The notes under the pieces were generated by a model. It searched no databases. It was not told the DNA's origin and was given only the letters and a program-made list of their open reading frames with translations. A program made the translations under genes and the position numbers. Below, piece after piece: positions 12,501-25,035 of a DNA stretch of 64,000 bases. The stretch is from Henckelia pumila (taxonomy: Eukaryota > Streptophyta > Magnoliopsida > Lamiales > Gesneriaceae): positions 16,726,622-16,790,621 of the forward strand of contig NC_133123.1 of assembly GCF_033568475.1 (NCBI RefSeq), written 5' to 3'. Within the stretch, counting starts at the first letter, position 1; each line of letters begins with the position of its first letter.

Positions 12501-13630
12501 AGGAGTATGGGAAAGTTTGTCACCTTCGAAAAGCCTTATATGGTTTGAAACAAAGCCCTCGAGCCTGGTTTGGAAAATTTAGCGAGGCAATTGAGAAGTT
12601 TGGAATGAAGAAAAGTAAGTCTGATCATTCTGTGTTTTATAAACAATCTGTGGTGGGCATCATTCTGTTGGTTGTATACGTGGATGATATTGTCATTACT
12701 GGAGATGACATTGAAGGTATTTCTGCTCTTAAATCATTTCTTCACAACCAGTTTCATACAAAAGATTTAGGGGTTTTAAAATACTTCTTGGGTGTTGAGG
12801 TAACAAGAAGTAAGAAAGGAGTCTTCTTATCCCAAATGAAATATGTACTTGATTTATTGACTGAAATAGAAAAACTGAAGGCTAAACCATGTAGCACTCC
12901 AATGATTCCTAATCAGCAGCTCACAAAAGATGGTGAATTATTTGAGAATCCTGAGAGGTATAGAAGATTGGTTGGAAAGTTAAATTATTTCACTTTAACT
13001 CGTCCAGATATTGCATATCCAGTCAGTTTTGTAAGTCAATATATGGCTTCTCCAACCGTTGATCATTGGGCAGCTGTTGAACAAATTTTGTGCTATTTGA
13101 AACAAGCTCCTGGACGAGGTATCCTGTACAGCAACCATGGTCATACTAAGGTTGAGTGTTTTTCAGATGCTGATTGGGCGGGATCCAAAGATGATCGAAA
13201 GTCAACATCTGGTTATTGTGTCTTCGTTGGAGGGAATCTAGTTTCATGGAAAATCAAGAAGCAAAATGTCGTCTCATGATCGAGTGCAGAATCAGAATAT
13301 AGAGCCATGGCAAAGGCTGTGTGTGAGATAATGTGGATATATCAGTTTTTGTCTGAAGTAGGCCTTAAAATCTCAATGCCAGCCAAATTGTGGTGTGATA
13401 ATCAAGCGGCTCTACATATTGCTTCCAATCCTGTCTTTCATGAGCGAACTAAGCATATTGAAATTGATTGTCATTTTGTACGTGAAAAGATCCAACTAGG
13501 TTTGATCACTGCAGGATATGTAAAGACGGGAGAACAACTGGGAGATATCTTCACAAAAGCTTTAACTGGAGTTCGGGTTAATTACCTTTGTAACAAGCTG
13601 GGCATGATCAATATCTATGCTCCATCTTGA
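9538..13630 (+). pseudogene. Nested Copia polyprotein, multiply broken
   Basis: The ATG at 9538 opens a gag (LNGSNYLDWSKTV). An extra T near 10121 and a lost base near 10308 shift frame around the zinc knuckle (SGHMKRDC). The protease motif reads FIDSDATDH, with Asp where Gly is normal. Integrase has its zinc site (CQLGHPS to CESCQFAKH) and the Asp-Asp-Glu set (HSDVWGP, LRSDNAKEY, ERKNRH). Further breaks are a shift near 11620, a TGA at 11928, a shift near 12477 and a TGA near 13277. Reverse transcriptase carries YVDDIVITG and RNase H carries DADWAGSKDDRKSTSGY. Both TGA stops fit CGA to TGA changes. The frame ends at a TGA at 13628. Confidence 0.92.
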
Positions 13631-13637
13631 GGGGGAG

Positions 13638-13827
13638 TGTTACAGATTGTATATATATGTAGGAATTATATGATATGATTCTCCTTGATTGTAGGGATTG
13701 ATTGTAGGGATTTGATTAGTCTATTTCCTAATATAGGCTGATACTCTGTATATATATATGTGTATGAGATAGATGAATAATATACAAGTGGTATGTATTC
13801 TTTCTTAATATACGCTATAATTTAACA
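13638..13827 (+). repeat. 3' LTR of nested Copia
   Basis: A second copy of the LTR, ten bases shorter in its TA run, followed by the CTTAT duplication. Confidence 0.95.
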
Positions 13828-13832
13828 CTTAT

Positions 13833-15570
13833 CATTTCTCCCGTGCCGTCGCCATGCCCTCCTTCCCCTCCGGACATTGTCCCTTGTGCTGATGTGGATC
13901 TTGCTCATGCTTCTTCACCACTACCTCCACCATCCACCTCGTCGTCCATGAACACTCATCCTATGACGACTCGCTCTAAAAATTGTATTTCCAAACCCAA
14001 CACCAGGTATTCTCTTCATGTTACTAAACAGGTTGCTTCTGAGGAGCCCACTTGTGTTTCCACTGCACTACGTGATCCACACTGGCGTTCTGCCATGTCT
14101 GCTAAGTTTGATGCTCTTCTTTGCAATGGTACTTGGGATCTTGTTCCTGCTCATCCATCTCAAAATCTGGTTGGTTGTAAGTGGGTCTTTCGGATTAAAC
14201 GTAATTCTGATGGGTCTATTAATCGCTATAAAGCTCGGCTCGTTGCTAAGGGCTTTCAGCAACGCCCTAGGCTTGATTTCTTTGATACTTTTAGCCCTGT
14301 GGTTAAACCTGTTACTATTCGTCTTGTGCTTTCGCTGGCTGTCCAACAGGATTGGTCTTTACGTCAATTAGATGTGAATAATGCTTTTCTGCAAGGTTCC
14401 CTCAGTGAAGAAGTCTTTATGGCCCAACCACCGGGCTACTCGGACATGAATTTTCCAGGTTATGTCTGCAAGTTGAACAAAGCCATTTATGGTCTTAAGC
14501 AAGCTCCTAGGGCTTGGTTTCAGGAGTTGCGTGCCTTTTTGCTACTTCTTGGCTTTCATGGGTCTTGTGCTGATTCTTTTCTTTTTATTTATCATCTTGG
14601 AGATTGTACTGTATACTTTATGGTGTATGTGGATGATCTGATTATTACTGGCAGTCATACATCTATTGTTAACTCCATTATTGAGAAACTGGCGTCTCAT
14701 TTCTCCGTCAAAGACTTGGGCACCCTGGATTACTTTCTCGGTGTAGAGGTTCTTCCGTCCTCCAATGGACTTATTCTTTCTCAAAGAAGGTATGTTCTTG
14801 ACCTTCTTACCAGATTCAATATGCAAAACTCGAAATCGGTCACCACTTCGCTTGCAGCTACGGGCTCTCTATCACTTCATGATGGTGCTCCAGCAATCGA
14901 TTCCTCCCGGTATCGCCAGGCGGTTGGCAGTCTTCAATATCTTCTGCTCACTCGTCTGGATATTGCCTTTGCTATCAATCTCTTATCTCAGTTTAAGCAC
15001 GCTCCATCTGAACTTCATTGGGGTGTTGTCAAGCGCATATTTCGCTATCTTAATGTCACTCTTACATATGGACTTTGTCTTCATCCCTCGCCTACTCCAG
15101 CTCTTCATGGTTGTACTGATGCGGATTGGGGAGGTAATCCGGATGACCGTTGTTCTACAGAAGCTTATGTCATTTTTTATGGGGCAAATCCGATTTCCTG
15201 GAGTTCGCGGAAGCAAAAATCTGTTGCTCGTTCTTCAACTGAAGCTGAGTATCGTGCTGTAGCTTCGGGGGCTGCCGAAATATCTTGGGTGTGTTCTCTA
15301 CTTGGTGTTACTTTACCTTTCATACCAGCTCTATACAGTGACAATATTGGTACAACTTATCTTTGTGCTAATCCGGTTTTTCATTCCCGAATGAAACTTA
15401 TTGCATTAGACTATCATTTTGTTCGAGAACTTGTCCAACAAAAGAAACTTCATGTCGCTCATGTTTCCTCTACTGATCAGCTTGCCGATGCTTTGACAAA
15501 ACCTTTGTCCAGCTCTCGTCTTCGCACTTTAATTTTCAAGATTGGTGTCTCTTCCGATACTCCATCTTGA
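13833..15570 (+). pseudogene. Outer Copia reverse transcriptase and RNase H
   Basis: This is the 3' half of the outer polyprotein, in frame with the integrase part once the nested element and one CTTAT are discounted. It is open with no stop for 575 codons. Visible motifs are GCKWVFRIK, LDVNNAFLQG, the catalytic YVDDLIITG near 14625, and GSLQYLLLTRLDIAF. The RNase H block has ADWGGNPDDR and SSTEAEYRAVA with its acidic residues. The stop at 15568 overlaps the polypurine tract. It cannot be made as part of the normal polyprotein because of the upstream insertion. Confidence 0.92.
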
Positions 15571-15577
15571 GGGGGCA

Positions 15578-15752
15578 TGTTAGTGATATTTTGTATATAT
15601 TCTTTGAGATTTGTTTAGATATTTTACCTTGTATATCTTTGTTTAAATTGGGATTAGAATTGTGATTATCTAGTTGCGATAGGCCTCTCTATTATTGTAT
15701 TTATACTTTTCCTGTGTGATTAATAAAATTATAATTCACTCTCAATCTTGTA
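15578..15752 (+). repeat. 3' LTR of outer Copia
   Basis: Matches the 6567-6741 LTR with about 12 substitutions and no length change, then TTATA. Confidence 0.95.
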
Positions 15753-15757
15753 TTATA

Positions 15758-17487
15758 TACGTAGGAAAATGTGCAAGTCTATCAACCTAGATAAGTACAG
15801 ATTAACAACTTAAGATAGATAACTATGTCCAGGAAAAGATAACAACAAGGTATAAAATAAATAAAATCTTATCAAATTTTCATATATCCAATAATTTGAT
15901 GGTATGACATTCAGATTGGCCAAATGAACAATGACAATATATGTTTTGTGATTTGTGTGATTGAAGAAATTGTGGAACGAGGTAGTGATTAGAATGTGTT
16001 TTTTTTTTAATAATTTGTTTTACCTTTTACTGTCTTGTTTTATTGTGTTCACAAAGTTGTTAAGGTTCGATATTAACTTTTTGTTTTTTATTTTCGTTTT
16101 GTAAACAATACTTGGACGTATCTATATTTTCGTAAATGGTGAACTTTTATTTTGTTTGATGTAATTCTAATGTTTTTATATTTTGTATACATAAAATAAT
16201 TAACGTTGTTTATAATTTTTCATTTAATATAAGAAAAACATATGTTGTTTTCATTAGACTTAAACCTAGTATATATATAGGACTTGGGAAGAGTCTCAAA
16301 AACAAGTGAATAAATTTACCGGGCGCTTCCCACGAGTTATTCTATGGTATGGATTTCTACCTTTAAGTACATCCGAATTGTTCTTCAAATATCTCTCATA
16401 CTTAAAAGTAAGTATGATTTTGTGCCAAAATTTATAGAATATTTATATTTGGATCCAAGATCCTCCACAAATCCCCATAATTCAACAATTTTTAGCTTAT
16501 CAAGATCAAAAACCGAAATATTGAAAAAAATTTCTCCCACTGTATTCATCGTATTGCCATTAGATTTCAATCCTTTCATTGTAGTAGATTTTAATTGTAA
16601 CCAAATTTGGTTATCTAAGTAACCTATACAAAAGGAAAAAAAAATTAAATTTGTCCTTGAAACATGATCAACGATACAAATATAATTGCGAGATAATGAA
16701 AAATTATGAAATTACCGTATTCTGAGTACTCTCCACCGAGAAATTACTTCATCTCGTCATTATTTTATTCACTCATTGAATAAAATCTATCTATATTAAT
16801 TAATTTAATTACGTCATTGTTGGCCCATCACGAGAAAATTAAGGTTTTGATCATCGTCCAGCTCAAGATTTTAAGTTCAATCTATTTTTTTGTAACACGT
16901 TTACCAAATAACAATCAATAATGAAATATATACCATACATATGACTAAAAAGAGTCCATCCATCAGAAACAATGAAACATTCAGCAATACAGTAACACAA
17001 ATAAAATTTATTCTTTATGCAATTTGTTTTTAGCATAATCACAAGCTGACTACAGATATAGTTCAAGACTTTCTACATTTTGTATCAAGTTAATATTTTT
17101 TGAATTCCACGCCAAACCTTTTACAGCTTTCTGCATTTTTCCCATATGCATTTAGCATAATCACAAGGAAGCAAGAGGAGTTTCATATGGGAAAAAAGAT
17201 TTTTTTTTTTTTTAAAGCAGACTATTTGAAAAAGTAATGCACGGACAAATGTTTGGAAAAAAAAAAGAAGAAACCTTGAACGAGTATCTCCAGAAAGAGA
17301 TGTTTGACAGCAGGCCTTGACGGCAGTGACGGATTGACATTAGAAAATAAGACGATTTGGGGAAAACAAATTAAAGTAGATAGATTAGGGAATTCTTACA
17401 AACAAATATTGTAGATGAATGTGTTTGCCGTCTATATTAACACTCCAATTGACAAAAAATCGAATATTAAAACGTTTGAGACTAATG
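15758..17487. other. AT-rich intergenic DNA
   Basis: No gene is supported. A 64-codon minus-strand frame at 16385-16579 (KIVELWGFVEDLGSKY) has a protein-like look faintly recalling the N-terminal part of plant MULE transposase-related proteins. It has no partner domain and is left uncalled. Confidence 0.5.
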
Positions 17488-17611
17488 TAGTGTTTGAAGA
17501 GCTTTTAAAAAACACTTCTAAGTTTTTTTTTTTTTAAAATAAAATTTCACATAATTTCAAAATTTTGTTAAGAAAAAGCTGAAAAATGTTTCGAAACTTT
17601 TTCAAACACTA
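17488..17611. mobile_element. Small TIR element (MITE-like)
   Basis: TAGTGTTTGAAGAG at the left is matched by the complement of CTTTTTCAAACACTA at the right, with A/T-rich filling and TA at both outer edges. The length of about 124 bases and TA ends suggest a Tc1/mariner-like miniature element. Termini are short and no second copy is in the window. Confidence 0.5.
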
Positions 17612-17950
17612 TCTAAATAAACTCATATAATTTATTTGAGATTGAACCAAAAATATCCTCAAACATTTAAAACTAAATCGAAAATTGTTCGGACATAAAT
17701 TGAGACCCACGTATCTTGCGAGGCTCTGTATCAAATGAACGGTGATGCATGCACCATATAATCTCTTTTGGAGTAACCAATAGGCTTGAGTTGGAGATTT
17801 TGTTATTATAAAGTACCACGTTTCCAATTTCCATCATGAATCATTATTTATTTTCAAAACTAAAAAATAAAATATATCTTGGATCTGGATTGACGGTCAG
17901 GATTAGCTGCCAAGATATCATCGGATGAAAGATCTGAAAATATATTATAT

Positions 17951-17957
17951 TATAAAT
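17951..17957 (+). promoter_or_regulatory. Probable TATA box of BASS1-like gene
   Basis: TATAAAT stands 118 bases before the start codon in a moderately AT-rich leader, a plausible distance for a plant core promoter with a short 5' UTR. Confidence 0.45.
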
Positions 17958-18074
17958 GGTAAAATGTTCTGAAAAAGAAAAACCAGCAGTCTCTTCATTC
18001 ATCCAGCACTTCTTCAATCAAACAATCCCAACTCCCAAGTTGAAGGGAAAGCTTTGTTTCTCTTCAAATCAACG

Positions 18075-21000
18075 ATGGCTGCTTCTTTGTGTCTCCGTGC
18101 ATTCATTTCCTGCCCAAAACAATCCAATTCTTGGATACCGCCGTACAAACCCATCATACCCATGAACGTTTCCGCGAGACCAAACTGCTTGAATTCAAGA
18201 TTTGCCGTTAAATGTAGCGTCAGTGAGAATTTTGAAGGATCAGAAGCTGCGAATGCTGCGGTTTTAGAGAAACCCATATGGGAAAATTGGTTGGCTACAG
18301 CAGCAAGCTTGTATCCACTTTATGTGACTGTTGGAGGGCTCGTTGCTTGCTTCAAGCCATCCGTTTTTTCTTGGTTTGTGGGAAGAGCTCCAACTTCGTA
18401 TAGCTTAACTCTTGGGTTTATTATGCTGGCTATGGGGATTACACTGGAGCTCAAAGATTTGGTCAATCTCTTCATGCAAAGGCCATTTTCCGTGAGTTTA
18501 TCTTCTTTCGTTCAATCTATTTATATATAGCCCGTAATTCGATTTAAGGGGGTGAATTAAAAAATTATTTTAATCATATATTTACTCCATCTTTACGAAG
18601 AAAAATATACTTGATCATGCCAACCCACCACCCCTTTTGCATGTTATGGTTAGTGTTATGATCATGGTTGCAAGGAGCCTAATTGCCTGTCACTAGTCTC
18701 TAGTGAGTGAGTGCGTTTCTCATTTAGTTAGTTACACTCGGACTCGAGTTTGAGTTTGAGTTTGAGTTTGAGTTTGAGTTGCTAAAGTGGATTTTGTTCG
18801 TTATCGTTTTCAGGTTTAAGGGGTAGGACTGAAATTTGAGGGGTTGTTTTTCTAATGCTATCCATATTATTATTCTACCTTTAAAATAATAATAATACAT
18901 TATGCATGTAACGAGTAATTTTATAAATTGAAGGGTATTTTTTAATAGACTCGAGCTCAATGATGTTTTAGATCTTGAATTTGAAGTGCTAGAAAACTTC
19001 CGATCGAACTCAAGTAGGATCAAATGCACCATAGTTCTGACTATTTGTAAGTCATGTAATTATTTGTGTCTTTGAGTTGGTGAAGTTAGAACAATTTTTG
19101 AGGCCTTGGTTTGACTAATAGTGGATCAGGACATGAAATGAAATGTATTGGTTGCACTATTGACATAGATTGCACGATGAATTGTGTGATTTTGAGCTTC
19201 AACAAGATTCTATTCTCTGGATAGCGTATGGGTCATTTGAAATGCAGGTCATCAAGAGTCCTCGAGTGTCATAAGTGTAATGCTAGAAGAGGACAATGTT
19301 TTGTATTAGACTTTATTATAGTGATTTATTCTCAATTTTTCTATGTGATTCAAAAATAAAGTTGCTCAAATCTCTTGTATGATAAAAAATATCAACACAA
19401 AATATGGATATTTCCAAATCGATTTGTATCGTGGGACTGTCTCTCAACATTTTTTATGTCGATTCTGCATTGGTTATCTTGGATTCCTTTAAAGCTGTTT
19501 TTACTGCTAGCATAAAGCAATATAACTGAATAAATAACCAAAAAAAATCATGCTATTCTAATTGTGATGCTGCTGATTAATGATTTTAAATTAGACTGTG
19601 TATCGTGGTTAAACCATGTGCAACTAATGAATCTAGCCTGCCAAAATTTTCATGTAGCTATTACTGGTTTATCAAATATCATGAGATCTATGTATCTCTT
19701 GTATCAGATACTTTACGGTTGCGCTGCTCAATACACCATTATGCCCGCTTTTGGATTCATAGTTAGCAAGATTTTGGGGCTTTCGGCTTCCCTTTCAGTA
19801 GGTTTGATTTTGCTTGGTAGTTGTCCAGGTGGTACAGCCTCCAACGTGGTAAGATCCTTTATAGTTCTTTTGCAATGCCCTTCCTGTTTACTAGTACTTT
19901 TCTCAAAACGGATTTATGTCTTATCTAGGAGAAAAGCAGAAGAATTTTTTTTATGTGACTCTGTTACTTATTTTTCTACTTTGCTAATTTTGGATAAAAA
20001 TCATTTAAATCTTGATTTTACCATTATAAACTGTCCTTTTTTAGATAATAACTAGATTAAGGATTCTCAAAATGGACACCAATCGTGAAAATGGTTTCGC
20101 ATAATTATTGTTGAAATAAATTTTTGCTAAGGTTTTTGAGTTAAGTAACATACAGTACTCACATGCTGTCGACCTTGGTGCATGGGATCAATTTTTATTT
20201 TCAGCATAGAATTTGTGCTTATTTTTCTTCGACCCTGGATATGAATATTCCTAGGCACTCATTTTCGGAAAACGAATAATCTACTTCTCAAGTGCAATTA
20301 TATTATCGATACCTGATCAGAAAGTAATTGATAATTTCTTGTGATGTTTCAAAATACCGTTTGCTTGAACTTTCACTGTTGTTTATTTAACCAATATATC
20401 GATTTTCCTCCAATAATGGGATTTTTTTTATATTGATATGGCGCTGTGCATACTCTTAATTTTCTATGCATGGCTGCCACCTGTTAATTTTGTTCAAATT
20501 TTGACGAATTCTGATAAAAAAAATTTCCTCTAATAAAAAACAAAAAAATACCATTCATGATTTCATTCACTTCTCTGAAAATAGTTTTACAGGTAACTTT
20601 AATTGCTCGAGGAGATGTACCATTGTCTATAGTAATGACAGTTTGTACCACCCTTGGAGCAGTAATTCTTACACCACTTTTGACTAAGATTCTTGCTGGA
20701 GCCTACGTTCCAATCGATGCTTCTAAACTCTCCATCAGTACCTTACAGGTGAGATTACCATTTCCCACGATAAACTTTTCATTTTATTTTTCCATGTTAT
20801 TTCAAATGATTTATGTTTTTTTTTTGTTTAGGTGGTGGTTGCTCCTGTTCTGCTAGGATCCTGGCTACAAAGCACATTTCCTCAAGCTGTGAAAATGGGG
20901 ATTCCCTTTGCTCCTCTGCTAGCTGTCTTAGCATCCTCACTCCTTGCTTCCAGGTCTGAATTTTTGCCGTTATTTTATTGAAAACTCATTTCTGTGGATA

Positions 21001-22036
21001 GTTTCTATAGAACAAAGATGCTGCTATCGAGGATAATATTCATAGGATTAAATGGCTGCCGGTGAATCAAAATCGATAACTGTTAGTCTCGAATATTTTT
21101 AAACCATACAATAGTCCAAACACCATGTTTCAATTATTATGTTGCATTTATAATGGCAATTGTTGCTGGATCTATGTTTTCTCATCCTCTCTTCTAGAAT
21201 TGCTTTCTGAATTGCTGCTTTGGTTTTTCAGCGTTTTCTCGGAAAATGTCGTTCGTCTGAAGTCTTCATTAATTGCTACATCGCTGCCATCTGATGCTTC
21301 TCTGTTGCTTCGTGTTCAAACAATACTCTCTAGTGAGTTGGGGGTTGTGGTACTCTCAGTACTATTGCTACATTTGGCAGGTTTCTTTGTGGGGTAAGAT
21401 ATTCTTTTCTTTCCTGTTGCTGCTTATCCCACATTAAATTTTTACTTCGCCACTTTGGTTTGATTGAATCGTTTGCTTGGTATGGTAAAAGAGATCCCAA
21501 TTCCATTTCTTATTAAGTGGAAGTGACTGAGTGTTAAATTCATCCACACAATGAAAAATATATGAATCTTCGAGGTTCCTTTGCAGGTATTTAGCTGCTA
21601 CTTTTAGTGGATTTAAGGAGCCACAACGGCGTGCCATTTCCATAGAAGTAAGATTTCTCAAATAAGCTAATTCTATATAACCAAAAGACAATGTTTCGAC
21701 TATTATTCAGTTTAAAATATCTGCAGCAAACCTTTTATCATTAGCTGTTCGGGCATAGCTTGTACTGTTCACAAAAGATTTTGATCAGCACTTCTTGTGC
21801 TTACATGGATGAAAAATTCTGTTGGGATAATTTACTAATTTAGTCACTGCTCGTCGCAGGTTGGTATGCAAAATTCGTCGTTGGGAGTGGTTTTAGCGAC
21901 GTCCCATTTTGCATCATCATTGGTCGCGTTACCTTCAGCTATGTCCGCTGTACTGATGAATATAATGGGCAGCAGTTTGGGTTATTTTTGGATGTACAAT
22001 GATCCTTCTGATCCAAAGGAAGTGGCTCAAAAGTGA
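18075..22036 (+). CDS. BASS1: Plastid sodium/metabolite cotransporter, BASS1 type
   Basis: Seven exons: 18075-18491, 19708-19848, 20593-20748, 20832-20953, 21232-21393, 21587-21647 and 21860-22036. All introns are GT-AG and the frame is kept, giving 411 residues. The first about 70 residues are Ser/Asn-rich and poor in acids, as in a chloroplast transit peptide. The rest is a bile-acid:sodium symporter fold of about ten membrane spans. Landmarks are [56 protein letters not shown] and GMQNSSLG, where family members bind sodium. These match BASS1 much better than the pyruvate carrier BASS2. Known relatives sit in the chloroplast envelope; the substrate of BASS1 is not settled. Exon 1 has the only ATG before the transit peptide. 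Intron 1 is 1.2 kb and carries a TTTGAG repeat. Confidence 0.9.
18745..18780 (+). repeat. TTTGAG hexanucleotide microsatellite
   Basis: About six copies of GAGTTT in a row inside intron 1 of the BASS1-like gene. It is likely length-variable and has no evident coding effect. Confidence 0.9.
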
Positions 22037-23095
22037 CAAAGACATGGAGGCAAATTGTATAGCTTAAGGCCAAATTCTTTGTTGGAGAAGAAAAATAAAA
22101 TTGAGAACAAAATTTTATAGATGTGTTTCCAGTTGAAGGGGATGATTGTTCTTCGTCGTTCTCGGTTTCGACCGCGCACCTTCGATCAGCAATGGATTCC
22201 AAATCTCCAGCCGGTGGTTGTATCATTTCTTATAGCTTCAATGGATTTGTTATGATATAAGATTTGAAATTATTAGCTTCAAATCCATCTATCAAGATAC
22301 AACCTAAATATGAACTATTTTACGAAAATTAGAAATCGAATTGTAGGACAAAAAATAAATAAACAAGGAGAGAAGAGAGAAGAGATATCAAATTGTAACA
22401 CTTCGCTTCTCAAGTATAGAAAGTTTTACAGAGTAAAAAAATATATTTTCAAATTGGTTATTTCATAAAATCGAAATAACCAGTATTTTGAAAATGATCA
22501 AGAAATCCTCTAACTTGTACGTAGGTAGGGCATTCCAAGAAATTCTCCAAAATTCAAGTAATTTTATTTTCGAAAATTATTAACTAATTTTTTTTGTTCT
22601 GGGAATAGACATGTCAAATTTCATTATTTCAAAATAAGTTATACACCTGTTGGTTGCCCAATCCCTTATATAAAATAGGTAGTTTCTTGAATTGACAAAT
22701 TCTCAACCGCCAAATTATACGTAAAATTGACCAATTAGATACGGGATGTTATCTAAGATATGTAATTTGGATTGGTATTTTCCTAACCTGCATAAAAGGT
22801 AGATCCACCTAGTCTACTATGCTAACTGGTTTTGACATTTCTATCTCTTTACCATCAAATATTATCAGTTCCATGAAGTGAAAGAATCTCAAGTCATTGT
22901 TATCACATACCACATTATGAGGACTAGAAAAGTGTTGCAAAAAACCTCTTCTAAGAATCTAGGGCAAACACGGAGGTTGTGTTTGGTTAAAAGGATTTGA
23001 ACTTGAGGGAATATCTAAAATATCTTGGCAAAATAACTTGTACGTTGTGGTTTGAACTATTATTATGGATTTGAAATGTTTAATTTCAAATTCAT
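22037..23095. other. 3' flank of BASS1-like gene and intergenic DNA
   Basis: AATAAAA at about 22095 could serve as the polyadenylation signal. Beyond that nothing coding or repeated was recognised. Confidence 0.45.
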
Positions 23096-23098
23096 TTG

Positions 23099-23485
23099 GG
23101 GTACGTTTGAAGTTGGAGATAAGATAATAATATAGAGATAAGTAATATATTATAATAAAAAATAAATAAGAAATGATAATTAATATAAGATTTGATTTGA
23201 TTGATAGATTATAGTTTGTTTGATTTGATTGATTATATATTATATGAAAATAGTAAATTACTATTTTATCATTTTAATAATTAATAAAAATATGAATAAT
23301 ATTATTTATAAAGGGTAATATAGTAATTTAAATTCAATAATTTGATTGATGTAAGATAAATAATTTATGATTTGATTGATGTGAGATAAATAATTGAAAG
23401 ATGGATAAATAATATGAAAAAAAAAACGTAAGATAGATAAGATAATTTATATGCCGATTAGTTATACACAACTTCAAACACACCC
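23099..23485. mobile_element. MITE, PIF/Harbinger-like
   Basis: The ends are GGGTACGTTTGAAGTTG on the left and the complement of CAACTTCAAACACACCC on the right, 15 of 17 matching. A three-base duplication TTG occurs on both sides (23096-23098 and 23486-23488). The 387-base interior is very AT-rich and carries repeated GATTTGATTGAT words. A three-base duplication with G-rich ends fits Tourist-type elements, although TTG is not the usual TWA. Confidence 0.65.
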
Positions 23486-23488
23486 TTG

Positions 23489-24976
23489 GAGTTATATAAT
23501 ATGATTGGACAAAACTACCATTTGACATTTCTATCTTCTTCTTTTTTAAACACGATAGTTCTTTTGATATATGACGACAATATACAAACTATTACTCAAT
23601 TTTGATATGTTTTTATACATCTGTACTGTTTTTACTATTTATAAAGCACGAGCTCATTAACTCCAAAAAAAAAAAAAAAAAAAAGCACAAGCACAAGCTT
23701 ATTATGATAAAAAAATTTCTTCAATTTTTATAGTTATAAAAATTGTAAAGCACAAACTCAATTATTACGTCTCATCTGATTTTCCAATTTTGAAGATGCA
23801 TCATGCATATGTTTGTTTAGGGTTTCTGTGGTACTAATTGGGGAAAAAATTTTCTAATATTGTTGTTTGGAATATTTATTTATGTTTGAGTTCTACCATA
23901 ATTGGGAAAAGTATTACTAATATTTTTGTTTGGGTTTAGTCTCATTGTTCACTAAATGTTTGACACAATTTGATTTGTTTGTGATTTAATTACTATATCT
24001 TTTCTGTTTAGACTTTAGATGTATCATTTTTAAAACAAGATTTTCTTTTCAAAAAATAAATCATTCATTAATGTATTATATAAAATGGTGAACAAATTTA
24101 TTAACTAAAATGTTTTAATATTCTGAACAATATTTTTAAACCAGTGATATTGTTATGGTAATTTGTTATTGGTAGAACTTTGGAATTATTTTTTTAGTTG
24201 TACATTGCGTATATAATTAAACTCTTTTAGTTATGGAACAAAAACCTAAAATTTTATTTTATGCTCACCTAATTTTTTTTAAAAATGTCTAAAATTGAAA
24301 TTACATTTTTTTACGGGAAAAATTTGTAATTTTATTGAATAAAATCGTCCATTACAAGTCTACTAACTAAGAAGAAAAATCGCCATTCACCCATATAAAT
24401 GATGAATGGGAAGAAAAAACAAAACGAAGTTGTGTGTCACTCTATTGAAATGGAAAAATTGAAATGACATTTAATGTGACGTATAAGATCCCGTAATAGT
24501 ATTTATTGCAAGGCATAAGATTACATAATTAGTAAATATTATTATGCAAAATTCTGAATTTTTACGAATTATTTAGCTTTTCTTTGTGTTTGTTTGGTCA
24601 ATCCAAAGATTTGCAGTCTTGAATTTTATATGCTTCAAATGAATATTAATAATACATAACTGCTCACACATTACGACTTTTTTCAAAATATTCAAAGTGA
24701 ATTCTATTTAACCATATAATATCATCTCCCAAAATATATTTAATTTTCATTTAAAACGTGCTAAAAATAATCCCAGGATTCGGCCGTGGCATCCAAGTTT
24801 TTTCTTCTTTACTTTTTTTTTAAAAAAAAAATATATATATATATATATATATTTATTTATTTATATATAATAAGATAAGATATGATATTTTGAGGGAATG
24901 GTACAAGGCACGATTACAGTACCCCGACAACAACAAAAGGAAATTAACTTTAAGATCGTATACGTCTAATAAATTT
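23489..24976. other. AT-rich intergenic DNA with A and TA runs
   Basis: Contains an A run near 23666-23683 and a TA run near 24832-24850. No gene or bounded repeat was recognised. Confidence 0.5.
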
Positions 24977-24984
24977 TATATATA
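24977..24984 (+). promoter_or_regulatory. Probable TATA box of cysteine-rich peptide gene
   Basis: TATATATA lies 52 bases before the ATG at 25036, so transcription would begin about 20-30 bases before the start codon. Confidence 0.45.
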
Positions 24985-25035
24985 GTCCCATATTTTCAAC
25001 TTCTTTCAAAGAAACCAGAATTTCAAACAAATCAC

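Larger units (their letters stand above)
9113..13827 (+). mobile_element. Nested younger Copia retrotransposon
   Basis: Target duplications CTTAT at 9108-9112 and 13828-13832 flank LTRs of 200 and 190 bases (TGTTACAG to TTTAACA). A primer site TGGTATCAGAGAGC begins at 9313, and a purine tract GAGGGGGAG lies just before the right LTR. The LTRs differ by about five substitutions plus a TA-run length change, fewer than the outer pair, as expected for a later insertion. All Copia domains are present in the order gag, protease, integrase, reverse transcriptase, RNase H. The coding frame is broken in at least six places. Confidence 0.96.
6567..15752 (+). mobile_element. Copia retrotransposon, host of a nested insertion
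   Basis: Identical target duplications TTATA (6562-6566 and 15753-15757) flank two 175-base LTRs. A primer site TGGTATCAG follows the left LTR at 6742, and a purine-rich tract precedes the right LTR at 15569-15577. Gag, protease and integrase lie left of the nested element, reverse transcriptase and RNase H right of it. The LTRs differ at about 12 of 175 positions. Without the insertion the element would be about 4.47 kb. It is inactive through two frameshifts and the insertion. Confidence 0.95.

Noticed and set aside
16344-16622. Open frames on both strands with protein-like composition
   Set aside because: No domain, start context or partner exon could be supported.
18745-18780. Possible CRISPR-like or regulatory direct repeat
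   Set aside because: A simple hexanucleotide with no spacers, in a plant intron.
24826-24870. TA run as another foldback element
   Set aside because: No paired arms or shared core motifs are next to it.
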